The notes beneath the pieces are model-generated. The model was not told the origin of the DNA. It saw only the letters and a list, made by a program, of their open reading frames with translations, and made no database searches. A stretch of 61,559 bases of DNA, taken from positions 1 through 61,559 of the forward strand of contig JAFTKX010000038.1 of assembly GCA_017453045.1 (NCBI GenBank), written 5' to 3'. Made by a program: the position numbers and the translations under genes. The stretch comes from Clostridia bacterium. Its GTDB lineage: Bacteria; Bacillota; Clostridia; Christensenellales; Borkfalkiaceae. Below, piece by piece: positions 17,455-24,407 of this stretch (positions within the stretch are counted from its first letter, which is position 1; every line of letters begins with the position of its first letter).

Positions 17455-19198
17455 TTTTAATCACCCCGTCCACCGCTTCTTTTCCAAGTTGAGAAACGCA
17501 AATTTCCCGATAAATCTCGCAGTTTTTTATAAGTTCTTCGTGTTTTCCCTCGCCTACTATTCGCCCTTTGTCTAAAACGTAAATTTTGTCGGCGAAAAGC
17601 GCGGTCGAAACCCTTTGCGTTACGGTTATTTGCGTTTTGTCTTTAAGCCTTTCGGCAAGATTTTTCTTAATTACGTTTTCGGTTAAAAAGTCAAGCGCCG
17701 AAAAACTGTCGTCAAAAACGTACACGTCCGCATTTTTTATGACCGTTCTCGCCATATTTAACCTTTGCTTTTGTCCACCGCTGACGTTTTGTCCACCGCC
17801 TACCAAAAAATGCTCCAAACCCTTTTCTTGCTCCAAGACGAATTTTCCCATTTCGCAGTCGTTTAAAACGGATAAAATCTCGTCGTCAGTCGCATCGGGA
17901 TTACCCATTTTTACGTTTTCTTTAACAGTTCCTTCAAAAATCATAGGTTTTTGTAAAGCGACGGAAAACCTTTTTCTAACTTCGGTTTTTTTAATTTTTG
18001 AATAAGCGACGCCGTTTAACGAAATCTCTCCGCTCGTTGCGAGAGAAAGACCTAATAAAAGCCTTACGAGAGTAGTTTTTCCGCTACCCGTTCCACCTAT
18101 AATCGCAATTTTTTCTCCTTGCGAAATCTTCATAGAAAGGTCGATAATAGAATTTTCTCTCGCTTTAGGATAACAAAAACTAACGTTTTTCAGTTCTAAA
18201 TCACTTTTTTCGCCGTCAATTTCCATTTCGCTAACTACTTCGCCGTCTTCTATCGACGGAAGAAGATGAATTTCGTTAATTCTTTCAATCGAAACTTTTA
18301 ACCTCGGAATCCAAGAAATAGTCCAAGAAAGATTTATAAGGGCGTTCGATATTAAGGCTACGTATTGCACGATTGCAACTATATCCCCCGCCTTGTCTAA
18401 AAGTCCGTTTTGCGCTCTAATTCCGCCAACGGCGACCATAACTACCGTTGCTACGTTTAGTAGTAACATTGCTATCGGCTCGATATAACCGCTTCTGACG
18501 TTTGCCCTTATCATATATTTTGACATTTCTTCGGTAGCAAATTTCGCCCTTTGGTGTTCTTTTTCTTCGTTGTTAAAGGCTCTTACGACTCTAAGTCCCG
18601 ACAACCTTTCCCTAACGATTTTATTTTGCTCGTCAATATAACGGTCAGCCTTTTCCCACATAGAGTGCAAAGGTTTCATTACGATTAACACGATAAGTAT
18701 TACGGGCGGTATACTGCACATAAATATAATCGACAAAACGCCGTCGGCTAAAAACGAGAGTATTACCGAGCCTATAAACATAATGGGAACGCTTACAATC
18801 GTGTAAACGAGGGTGTTCGCCACTCCTTCCATATTAAAAATATCGTCTGTTACCCTTGTTAGCAGTCCCGACGGACCTATTTTTGAATACTGCTCGTAAG
18901 ACATTTCGTTTATTTTTTTAAAGGTCGCTTTGCATAAATCGGTAGTAAAGCCCGTAGTTAGTTTTGAATTGTTTTTGTTCGCAATCAAACTGCTTACAAG
19001 CGACACCGCCGATAAAATAAGCATAACTATCGAACTGTTTATTACCGCAATAAAATTTCCGTTCGCAATACCGCCGTCTACGATTTCACTCATAACGTAG
19101 GGCATACACAAAGACAAAAATACGCCTATAGCGTCGGTAATCGCGCTTATTATAAGCAATTTTTTATAAGGTTTTAAATATTTAAAAAGTAGTTTCAT
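17444..19198 (-). CDS. ABC exporter half, subunit with degenerate ATP site
   Basis: First gene of the heterodimeric exporter, 584 residues, six membrane helices then a nucleotide-binding domain. Walker A GGTGSGKTT and signature NVSGGQKQR are normal. After Walker B the sequence is VFDDSFSALD, with Asp in place of the catalytic Glu. The switch region is VTQRVST, with Gln replacing His. Both changes are the hallmark of the non-catalytic subunit in heterodimeric exporters. The gene is preceded by a leader ORF and two terminators, so it is probably induced by relief of attenuation. Confidence 0.9.
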   Translation of the reverse strand: MKLLFKYLKPYKKLLIISAITDAIGVFLSLCMPYVMSEIVDGGIANGNFIAVINSSIVMLILSAVSLVSSLIANKNNSKLTTGFTTDLCKATFKKINEMSYEQYSKIGPSGLLTRVTDDIFNMEGVANTLVYTIVSVPIMFIGSVILSFLADGVLSIIFMCSIPPVILIVLIVMKPLHSMWEKADRYIDEQNKIVRERLSGLRVVRAFNNEEKEHQRAKFATEEMSKYMIRANVRSGYIEPIAMLLLNVATVVMVAVGGIRAQNGLLDKAGDIVAIVQYVALISNALINLSWTISWIPRLKVSIERINEIHLLPSIEDGEVVSEMEIDGEKSDLELKNVSFCYPKARENSIIDLSMKISQGEKIAIIGGTGSGKTTLVRLLLGLSLATSGEISLNGVAYSKIKKTEVRKRFSVALQKPMIFEGTVKENVKMGNPDATDDEILSVLNDCEMGKFVLEQEKGLEHFLVGGGQNVSGGQKQRLNMARTVIKNADVYVFDDSFSALDFLTENVIKKNLAERLKDKTQITVTQRVSTALFADKIYVLDKGRIVGEGKHEELIKNCEIYREICVSQLGKEAVDGVIKNER

Positions 19199-19217
19199 TT
19201 AGGTCTCCTTTTTCCCC

Positions 19218-19266
19218 AAAAAAAAGGCGCAAGCATCCGTCGAATAATCCGACGGGCGCTCTCGCC
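19218..19266 (-). terminator. leader terminator 2 (proximal to the ABC genes)
   Basis: On the minus strand a long imperfect stem (GGCGAGAGC with GCTTGCGCC outside, CCGTCG/CGACGG inside) is followed by eight U residues. It ends less than 20 nt before the ABC exporter start codon. Confidence 0.8.
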
Positions 19267-19275
19267 CCAAGACGT

Positions 19276-19304
19276 AAAAAGCCCCGACTCCTAAAAGTCG
19301 GGGC
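19276..19304 (-). terminator. leader terminator 1
   Basis: Perfect nine-base-pair stem GCCCCGACT/AGTCGGGGC with a 6-nt loop, followed on the minus strand by TTTTTACG. It lies between the leader ORF stop and terminator 2. Confidence 0.85.
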
Positions 19305-19334
19305 GTCATAAATTCGCATTAAAAATTTACGGCG

Positions 19335-19409
19335 TTATACCACAGTTTTTTTGGAGGCGCACAAGTTTTCGTTTATGTTTTGATTGTTTTTAACTAAATT
19401 ATTTAACAT
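19335..19409 (-). CDS. 24-residue leader peptide of the ABC exporter operon
   Basis: Short ORF with an excellent ribosome binding site (AAGGAGG, 19417-19423, 7 nt before ATG). It starts MLNNLVKNNQNINEN and ends KKTVV; seven of 24 residues are Asn. It sits between a consensus promoter and two tandem terminators directly upstream of a heterodimeric ABC exporter. In Bacillus subtilis the BmrB leader controls BmrCD by ribosome-mediated attenuation; this layout is the same. That it works this way here is inference. Confidence 0.75.
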   Translation of the reverse strand: MLNNLVKNNQNINENLCASKKTVV

Positions 19410-19438
19410 TGTTCTACCTCCTTGATTTATTTTTCTTA

Positions 19439-19467
19439 ATTATACTACTTAAAAAACGATATGTCAA
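19439..19467 (-). promoter_or_regulatory. promoter of the leader peptide-ABC exporter operon
   Basis: Minus strand: perfect TTGACA, 17 nt, TATAAT. Transcription would start just upstream of the leader peptide ribosome binding site. Confidence 0.85.
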
Positions 19468-19557
19468 TTATTTTAGATATTTCCTTATATTTTTGATTAA
19501 ACTATTTGCAAAAAATATTCCATTTTTCACTTTTTTGCTTTTTTTTGAGTTTCGCTA

Positions 19558-19586
19558 TTGATTTTTGCCATACTTTATTATATAAT
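19558..19586 (+). promoter_or_regulatory. promoter of the beta-helix lipoprotein gene
   Basis: TTGATT, 17 nt, TATAAT, divergent from the ABC leader promoter; about 50 nt before the ATG, which is preceded by AAAGGAGG. Confidence 0.75.
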
Positions 19587-19639
19587 ATAAGGCGAAAAGA
19601 TGCCGTGATAATTTTTAATCATGGCAAAAGGAGGCAATT

Positions 19640-22183
19640 ATGAAAAAATTATTAACAACACTTTTATCCGTTATGCTGACTTTTTCACTTTGCTTTTTTG
19701 CAACGTCTTGTCTTGTAACTGATGAAAGCGACACTCCGGAACAGGCTACAGCCGTAACGACCGTAGATGAATTTTTAAATTCTATTATGGACGGAGCGGA
19801 AATCGTTTTAGGCGCGGATTTAGAGTTTGAACATCTCGTTATCCCCGAAGGCGTTTCTTTGACGGTTGACCTTGGCGGATTTACAATCTCGTCTTCTCTA
19901 AAGGAAGAAGGCAGACATCACTACGTTGACAACCACGGTACTTTGGTTCTTAAAGGCGCAGGTGAAATTAAGGCGAGAGGCGTTCAAAACTTTGGTACTT
20001 TGACCGTTGAAACCGGCGTTACTATTACTTCTATTGACGAAAACGGTGGCGCTGCTATTTGGAACGAAGGCGAACTTACCGTAAACGGCGGTACTTTTAA
20101 AGTTCCTTTCGTTGGCGACGACAACGACCATTCAGGCCCGGGCTGTTTAAATAACTACGGCGGTTCTGCTACAATCAACGGCGGAACTTTCATTTCTAAC
20201 AACAAGCGCGTTTACTCGATTATTTCTACGGGTAATATGGTTATTACCGACGCTATCGTTGTGGGCGTTCAAGGCGCTGTTGCGGTTGACGGCGGTTATA
20301 CTAGAATTTTAGGCGGAGTTTTCACCGCAACTCAATGGCACGCTTTACACTCTGATTACGAAGGCGAAGCATACGTTTACGGCGGTACTTTCACGGGTAA
20401 AGAAAGCGATATTAAGGCAAACGCAGATTCTTATATTTTCATAGGTCGCAACGCTTCTTTAACTTCTAACACCACTCTTGGAAACGTAGTAACTGAAAAG
20501 GTTGTTTCTTCGGTAGAAGAATTTGCAAGCGCAATCGCAGATAAAAACTATATCGTTTTAGACGCTGATTTAGAAATCGCTCAAGTTACAGTTCCTGAAA
20601 ACGTAACTTTAACTATCGACCTTAACAATCATAACTTAACCACTACACTTCAAAGAGAAGGTAGACATTTCTACGTTGACAACTACGGCGCTTTAACTCT
20701 TAAAGGTACGGGAACTATCAATGCAAGAGGCGTTCAAAACTTCGGTACTTTAACCGTTTGGGAAGGCGTTACTATTAACTCTGTTGACGCAAACGGTGGC
20801 GCTGCGATTTGGAACGAAGGCGAACTTACTATAAACGGCGGTACTTTCCACGCTGAATACGCAGGTTCTTCTTCTGACGATTCTGGTCCCGGTTGTTTAA
20901 ATAACGTAGGCGGTACGGCTGTTATTAACGGCGGTTTGTTCACTTCTAACAACCTTCGTACTTACGCTATTATCTCTACGGGCGACCTTACTATCAACTT
21001 CGCAACCGTAGAAGCCGCTCACGGCGCTGTTGGTTTGAGCGGTGGAACTGCAACCGTTAACGACGGAACTTTCCACGCGTCTAAACACTACGGCTTTTAC
21101 GCAAGCAAGGCTACCGCAACCTTAAACGGCGGTACGTTTACAGGCGACCATTACGAAGTTGACGTTTACGCTGACGCAGACGCAACTATTACTATTGGTC
21201 AAAACGCTGTTTTAACTCATAACAAAACCAACGGAAAAGGCACGATTATTTTTGAAAAAATAACTAACGCTGAAACTGCTATCGACGCGCAAACCGCTTT
21301 AGATTCAGCAGTTTCCGGAACGGTTATTCAACTTGCTGAAAACGTTCATTACGGAACTCTCTATTTAAGACAAAGTGATTTAAGCGTTTCCGTTGACGTT
21401 TCCAACTGGGCGGGCGATAGCGACGTTGAAAGATTTAGAAGTATCGAAAACGTTACTATACTCGGCGCAGACGGCGCTACGGTTGATAACATTAAAATCG
21501 AAGCGGGAACTTATACTCCGGAAATTTTACATTCTAACTCGGACGAAATGAGATATCTCCAAAGTTATATCGCTATTAAGAATTTAAAAATTAGCGGTGT
21601 TACTTTCACGGGCGCTCAAAACGCTTTCGTAATAAGCGGTAAAGTAAGCGTTGACGGTCTTACGCTTGAAAACTGCGCTATGCAAGACGACGGCAACAAC
21701 GTTTTATTGTATGCAACAGGAACGACAACAAGCGTTTATACGGACAAATTAACTGATAAAGTTTTCCTTACCCAAGGAATTAAAAACGTAACCGTAAAAG
21801 GCTGTACCGTTATCGGCGCTAAACAAGTTATAGAACTTCGCGAAACCGAAAACGTAACCATCTCTAACAACGTATTTAAAAATATCGTAGCAAGAGATAT
21901 TCTTCTCGCTACAAACAGCGGTTGTAGTTATACTGGCGAAATCAATATCGTTGGTAACCTTTCAGACGGTTCTACCGAAAGATTCTTACGCGCTTCTAAC
22001 GTAAACGCAAAAGTTACCCTTAGCAACAACGTCGTATCTAACTGGTCAAGTTCAGAAGGCGATACCGATATCGTTAAATTTAGCGGAAACGGCTCTAACA
22101 CTACTTTCACTTTAGAAGGAAACGTTTGGAACGGCGAAACTGACGACGAAGCAAAACTTAGCGGAACGGTAAATCTCGGCTAA
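19640..22183 (+). CDS. secreted lipoprotein with parallel beta-helix repeats
   Basis: 847 residues of unknown function. A lipoprotein signal peptide (KKLLTTLLSVMLTFSLCFF, then ATSC) is followed by many short turns of the kind GGTF, LTVNGGTF and ALTLKGTG, typical of right-handed beta-helix surface proteins and lyases. Residues about 40-285 and 286-530 are an internal duplication: both contain VDN-G-L-LKG-G, ARGVQNFGTLTV, GGAAIWNEGEL and SGPGCLNN. The remaining 300 residues are another beta-helix (NVTVKGCTVIGAKQ). No catalytic motif is recognised. The gene has a strong promoter, ribosome binding site and terminator, so it is probably well expressed. Confidence 0.8.
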   Translation: MKKLLTTLLSVMLTFSLCFFATSCLVTDESDTPEQATAVTTVDEFLNSIMDGAEIVLGADLEFEHLVIPEGVSLTVDLGGFTISSSLKEEGRHHYVDNHGTLVLKGAGEIKARGVQNFGTLTVETGVTITSIDENGGAAIWNEGELTVNGGTFKVPFVGDDNDHSGPGCLNNYGGSATINGGTFISNNKRVYSIISTGNMVITDAIVVGVQGAVAVDGGYTRILGGVFTATQWHALHSDYEGEAYVYGGTFTGKESDIKANADSYIFIGRNASLTSNTTLGNVVTEKVVSSVEEFASAIADKNYIVLDADLEIAQVTVPENVTLTIDLNNHNLTTTLQREGRHFYVDNYGALTLKGTGTINARGVQNFGTLTVWEGVTINSVDANGGAAIWNEGELTINGGTFHAEYAGSSSDDSGPGCLNNVGGTAVINGGLFTSNNLRTYAIISTGDLTINFATVEAAHGAVGLSGGTATVNDGTFHASKHYGFYASKATATLNGGTFTGDHYEVDVYADADATITIGQNAVLTHNKTNGKGTIIFEKITNAETAIDAQTALDSAVSGTVIQLAENVHYGTLYLRQSDLSVSVDVSNWAGDSDVERFRSIENVTILGADGATVDNIKIEAGTYTPEILHSNSDEMRYLQSYIAIKNLKISGVTFTGAQNAFVISGKVSVDGLTLENCAMQDDGNNVLLYATGTTTSVYTDKLTDKVFLTQGIKNVTVKGCTVIGAKQVIELRETENVTISNNVFKNIVARDILLATNSGCSYTGEINIVGNLSDGSTERFLRASNVNAKVTLSNNVVSNWSSSEGDTDIVKFSGNGSNTTFTLEGNVWNGETDDEAKLSGTVNLG

Positions 22184-22222
22184 TAATAAATTCCATAGGA
22201 ATATATTTCTTAACAAAAACTT

Positions 22223-22262
22223 AGCCCCCATATTTTGCAAAAGCAAAATATGGGGGCTTTTC
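22223..22262. terminator. bidirectional terminator
   Basis: Perfect 16-bp stem AGCCCCCATATTTTGC/GCAAAATATGGGGGCT with an AAAA loop and T-rich flanks on both strands. It ends the lipoprotein gene and any transcript of the opposite-strand frame at 22272-22694. Confidence 0.9.
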
Positions 22263-22271
22263 TTATCTAAA

Positions 22272-22694
22272 TTAGGTGTGAATATTTCCTATCTTTACGT
22301 TTACGTCTACTTCCGTAGAATAATCGTTATATTTTTCTCTTAAACTTTCAATTTCTTTTTCCGAGTGGTCGTAGAGCCTATCCATAATTTTTTCAATTAC
22401 TTGATCTCTCTTATCTTTATCTTCGTTTAAGTCGTCTTCGCTCGTAATACCGCTTCCGCCGTTTATACGAACGTCTAACACAAATTCAACGTTTCCGCCA
22501 CTAGTATGCGAATAAACGGTTGGGAAAAGCGTAACGCCGTGACCTAAAACCGTCAATGCGTAAAGGGCTTCGATTCCTTGACCTACCTTGTGCATAGATT
22601 GACTTAAATATTTAGTAATACTTTCGCTTGGTCTTGACGTATCGGTAGAAAGATTACCTGATACAAAAATTGTTCTTTGCGAACCGTTCATCAT
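22272..22694 (-). CDS. hypothetical protein, possibly a fragment
   Basis: 140 codons, not recognised. The C-terminal half is highly charged (DLNEDKDKRDQVIEKIMDRLYDHSEKEIE) and looks like a real protein. There is no ribosome binding site before the first ATGs. The first 15 to 30 codons are antisense to the SGNH hydrolase remnant. The frame is open further upstream, so it may be a 5'-truncated gene joined to foreign DNA near 22650-22690. Confidence 0.4.
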   Translation of the reverse strand: MMNGSQRTIFVSGNLSTDTSRPSESITKYLSQSMHKVGQGIEALYALTVLGHGVTLFPTVYSHTSGGNVEFVLDVRINGGSGITSEDDLNEDKDKRDQVIEKIMDRLYDHSEKEIESLREKYNDYSTEVDVNVKIGNIHT

Positions 22695-22920
22695 GCGCGA
22701 ACGCTTAAAACCTATTATAAAGCAATACGCTGATGAAGCGAAAAAGATTGCGGAAGAATTTAATTTACCTTTTGTATGTTTGCAAGAAAAGTTAAACGAA
22801 GCTGTAGAAGTTTACGGGCTGGAAAATTGTTTTTACGATGGTTTGCATCCAAACTTGGTGGGAAGTAAGGTTATTTCCGAACAATGGTTAAATGTATTCA
22901 AAAAGATTATCAAAGAGTAA
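22603..22920 (+). pseudogene. SGNH/GDSL hydrolase, C-terminal fragment
   Basis: The frame reads KIVLCEPFIMRERLKPII, then FVCLQEKLN and FYDGLHPNLVGSKVISEQW. This is the C-terminal third of an SGNH esterase, with the DGLHP block that carries the catalytic Asp and His. The N-terminal GDS block with the nucleophile is missing. An in-frame TGA at 22600-22602 closes the frame upstream. So this is a remnant, not a working enzyme. Homology seems to begin near 22650. Confidence 0.75.
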
Positions 22921-23030
22921 AACCTTTTCCTGCGTTCGCTCCATTTTGAGCGGATTAATAGGCTTTGTAAAGCCGTCGCTTGTAATAAACGAAATATACT
23001 TGAATAAATTATAAATAAATATCCACATAT

Positions 23031-23067
23031 AAAAAACACTCGGCGGTTAAGCAGAGTGTTTTTTTAT
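23031..23067. terminator. terminator after rpsR, bidirectional
   Basis: Eight-base-pair stem AAACACTC/GAGTGTTT with a 12-nt loop and U-tracts on both strands. It serves the rpsF-ssb-rpsR operon on the minus strand and the SGNH remnant on the plus strand. Confidence 0.75.
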
Positions 23068-23164
23068 TTGGCTTTATTCTTGTTATAAGATTATATATAA
23101 TTTCAGGTCGAAAGTTTTGCGCTTTTGACTATAATTGATTTTGTCTTATAACAAACAGTTGTTC

Positions 23165-23428
23165 TTATTCACCCTTGAAAGGTAATAAAGCTACGAGTCT
23201 CGCTCTCTTTATAGCACTTGCAAGGATTCTTTGATGTTTAGCGCAAACACCGGTCATACGACGTGGCAACATTTTGCCCTTTTCGGTGATGAACTTCTTT
23301 AATTTTGCAGTATCTTTATAATCGATAGCAGTTGCCTTTTCTACGCAGAAAGTACAAACCTTTCTTCTTGGCGCTTTTCTAATAGGCTTTTTTGCTACTA
23401 CCGGAGTTTGAGTAGTCTTTTCTTCCAT
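23165..23428 (-). CDS. rpsR: 30S ribosomal protein S18
   Basis: Small-subunit protein that binds with S6 on the platform. 87 residues with the S18 core [44 protein letters not shown]. The N-terminal 20 residues are a basic extension. Cys residues at VCTFC and VCAKH follow the Zn-ribbon (C+) form. Last gene of rpsF-ssb-rpsR. Confidence 0.97.
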   Translation of the reverse strand: MEEKTTQTPVVAKKPIRKAPRRKVCTFCVEKATAIDYKDTAKLKKFITEKGKMLPRRMTGVCAKHQRILASAIKRARLVALLPFKGE

Positions 23429-23449
23429 TTTTACTTGCTCCTTTTAAAA

Positions 23450-23860
23450 TTAGAATGGTAAATCGTCTTCGTTGACGGGTTCAAGCGAAGGTCTTTCGTT
23501 TCGGCGAACGGGCTGTTCAACAGAGTCCATATCGTCGCCTTGATTTCTTACGGATAAAAATTCAACTTCGTTAGCAATGATATCAGTAACTGTTCTCTTG
23601 TTTCCGTCTTTGTCTTCATAAGAACGATTTTGAAGGCTTCCGACGATGGCAACCTTGCTACCTTTTTTAAGGTATCTTCCGCAGTTTTCAGCGTGATTTC
23701 TCCATACGGTTACGTTGAAAAAGTCAGTTGCTCTTTCGCCGTCGCTACCCTGATACGGTCTGTTTACAGCAATTCCAAGACGGCAAAATGCTACGCCACT
23801 TGAAGTTTCACTCATTTCAGGATCACGGGTTAAGTTTCCAATCAAAAATAACTTATTCAT
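23450..23860 (-). CDS. ssb: single-stranded DNA-binding protein
   Basis: OB-fold tetrameric SSB. MNKLFLIGNLTRDPEMSETSSG starts the fold, and FFNVTVWRNHAENCGRYLKKGSKVAIVGSLQNRSY is the core signature. 136 residues with the acidic tip NEDDLPF, the conserved motif that recruits replication and repair proteins. The order rpsF-ssb-rpsR is canonical in Firmicutes. Confidence 0.97.
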   Translation of the reverse strand: MNKLFLIGNLTRDPEMSETSSGVAFCRLGIAVNRPYQGSDGERATDFFNVTVWRNHAENCGRYLKKGSKVAIVGSLQNRSYEDKDGNKRTVTDIIANEVEFLSVRNQGDDMDSVEQPVRRNERPSLEPVNEDDLPF

Positions 23861-23873
23861 AAATTTTCTCCGA

Positions 23874-24155
23874 TTAACGTTTAGTTATAAGACGTCTGAT
23901 AACGTTTTCTGCGATACCGATAACTCTCTTCATTTCTTGAACGAGTTCGCTGTCGCCTTCAAACGCCATATATACGTAATAACCTTCAGTCTTGTAGTCG
24001 ATAGGATAAGCGAGTTTCTTAACTCCCCACTTTTCCGTCTTTTCGACGTTACCACCTGCTTTTTTAACGACGTTTTCGATTTTTTCGATTAACGCTTCTC
24101 TCTTTTCGTCGGTGCAAGCAGTATCCAAAATGTAAATCATTTCGTACTTGTTCAT
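23874..24155 (-). CDS. rpsF: 30S ribosomal protein S6
   Basis: 93 residues; MNKYEMIYILDTACTDEKREALIEKIE and YKTEGYYVYMAFEGD are the S6 ferredoxin-like fold. First gene of the operon, behind a good ribosome binding site (GGGAGG), a structured 140-nt leader and a perfect consensus promoter. Confidence 0.97.
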   Translation of the reverse strand: MNKYEMIYILDTACTDEKREALIEKIENVVKKAGGNVEKTEKWGVKKLAYPIDYKTEGYYVYMAFEGDSELVQEMKRVIGIAENVIRRLITKR

Positions 24156-24181
24156 TTCTTTTTACCTCCCGGACTTATTCG

Positions 24182-24241
24182 GCTTACGGTCTTTGCCGTA
24201 AGCAAGGTACAAAACAAACCGTTAAAATTCCGTTTGTTTTG
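24182..24241 (-). promoter_or_regulatory. structured rpsF mRNA leader
   Basis: Two hairpins in the untranslated leader: CAAAACAAAC/GTTTGTTTTG (10 bp) and GCTTACGG/CCGTAAGC (8 bp), the latter just before the ribosome binding site. S6:S18 autoregulatory leaders are known at this place in other bacteria. I cannot confirm the binding motif by eye. Confidence 0.5.
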
Positions 24242-24298
24242 GTATATGAAAACGCTTATTAGCGAATTTCATCAAATTTTGCTTTTTCAAGCCTAAAC

Positions 24299-24327
24299 AT
24301 TATATAATTATAAATTTTGTTTGTCAA
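24299..24327 (-). promoter_or_regulatory. sigma-A promoter of rpsF-ssb-rpsR
   Basis: Perfect TTGACA, 17 nt, TATAAT on the minus strand. The bases after the -10 (GTTTAGGCT) are identical to those of the rpsB promoter. Confidence 0.9.
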
Positions 24328-24362
24328 GCGTTTTTTAGCACTTGGTTTTTTACTGCATATCG

Positions 24363-24394
24363 TATCCTATCCGCCGATTTCGGCGGATAGGATA
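24363..24394. terminator. strong hairpin after the giant gene
   Basis: Fourteen-base-pair perfect stem (TATCCTATCCGCCG and its complement) with a 4-nt loop just after the stop codon of the giant gene. The U-tract is poor on the minus strand and better (TTTTT) on the plus strand. Confidence 0.65.
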
Positions 24395-24407
24395 TCGTTT
24401 TTACTCA

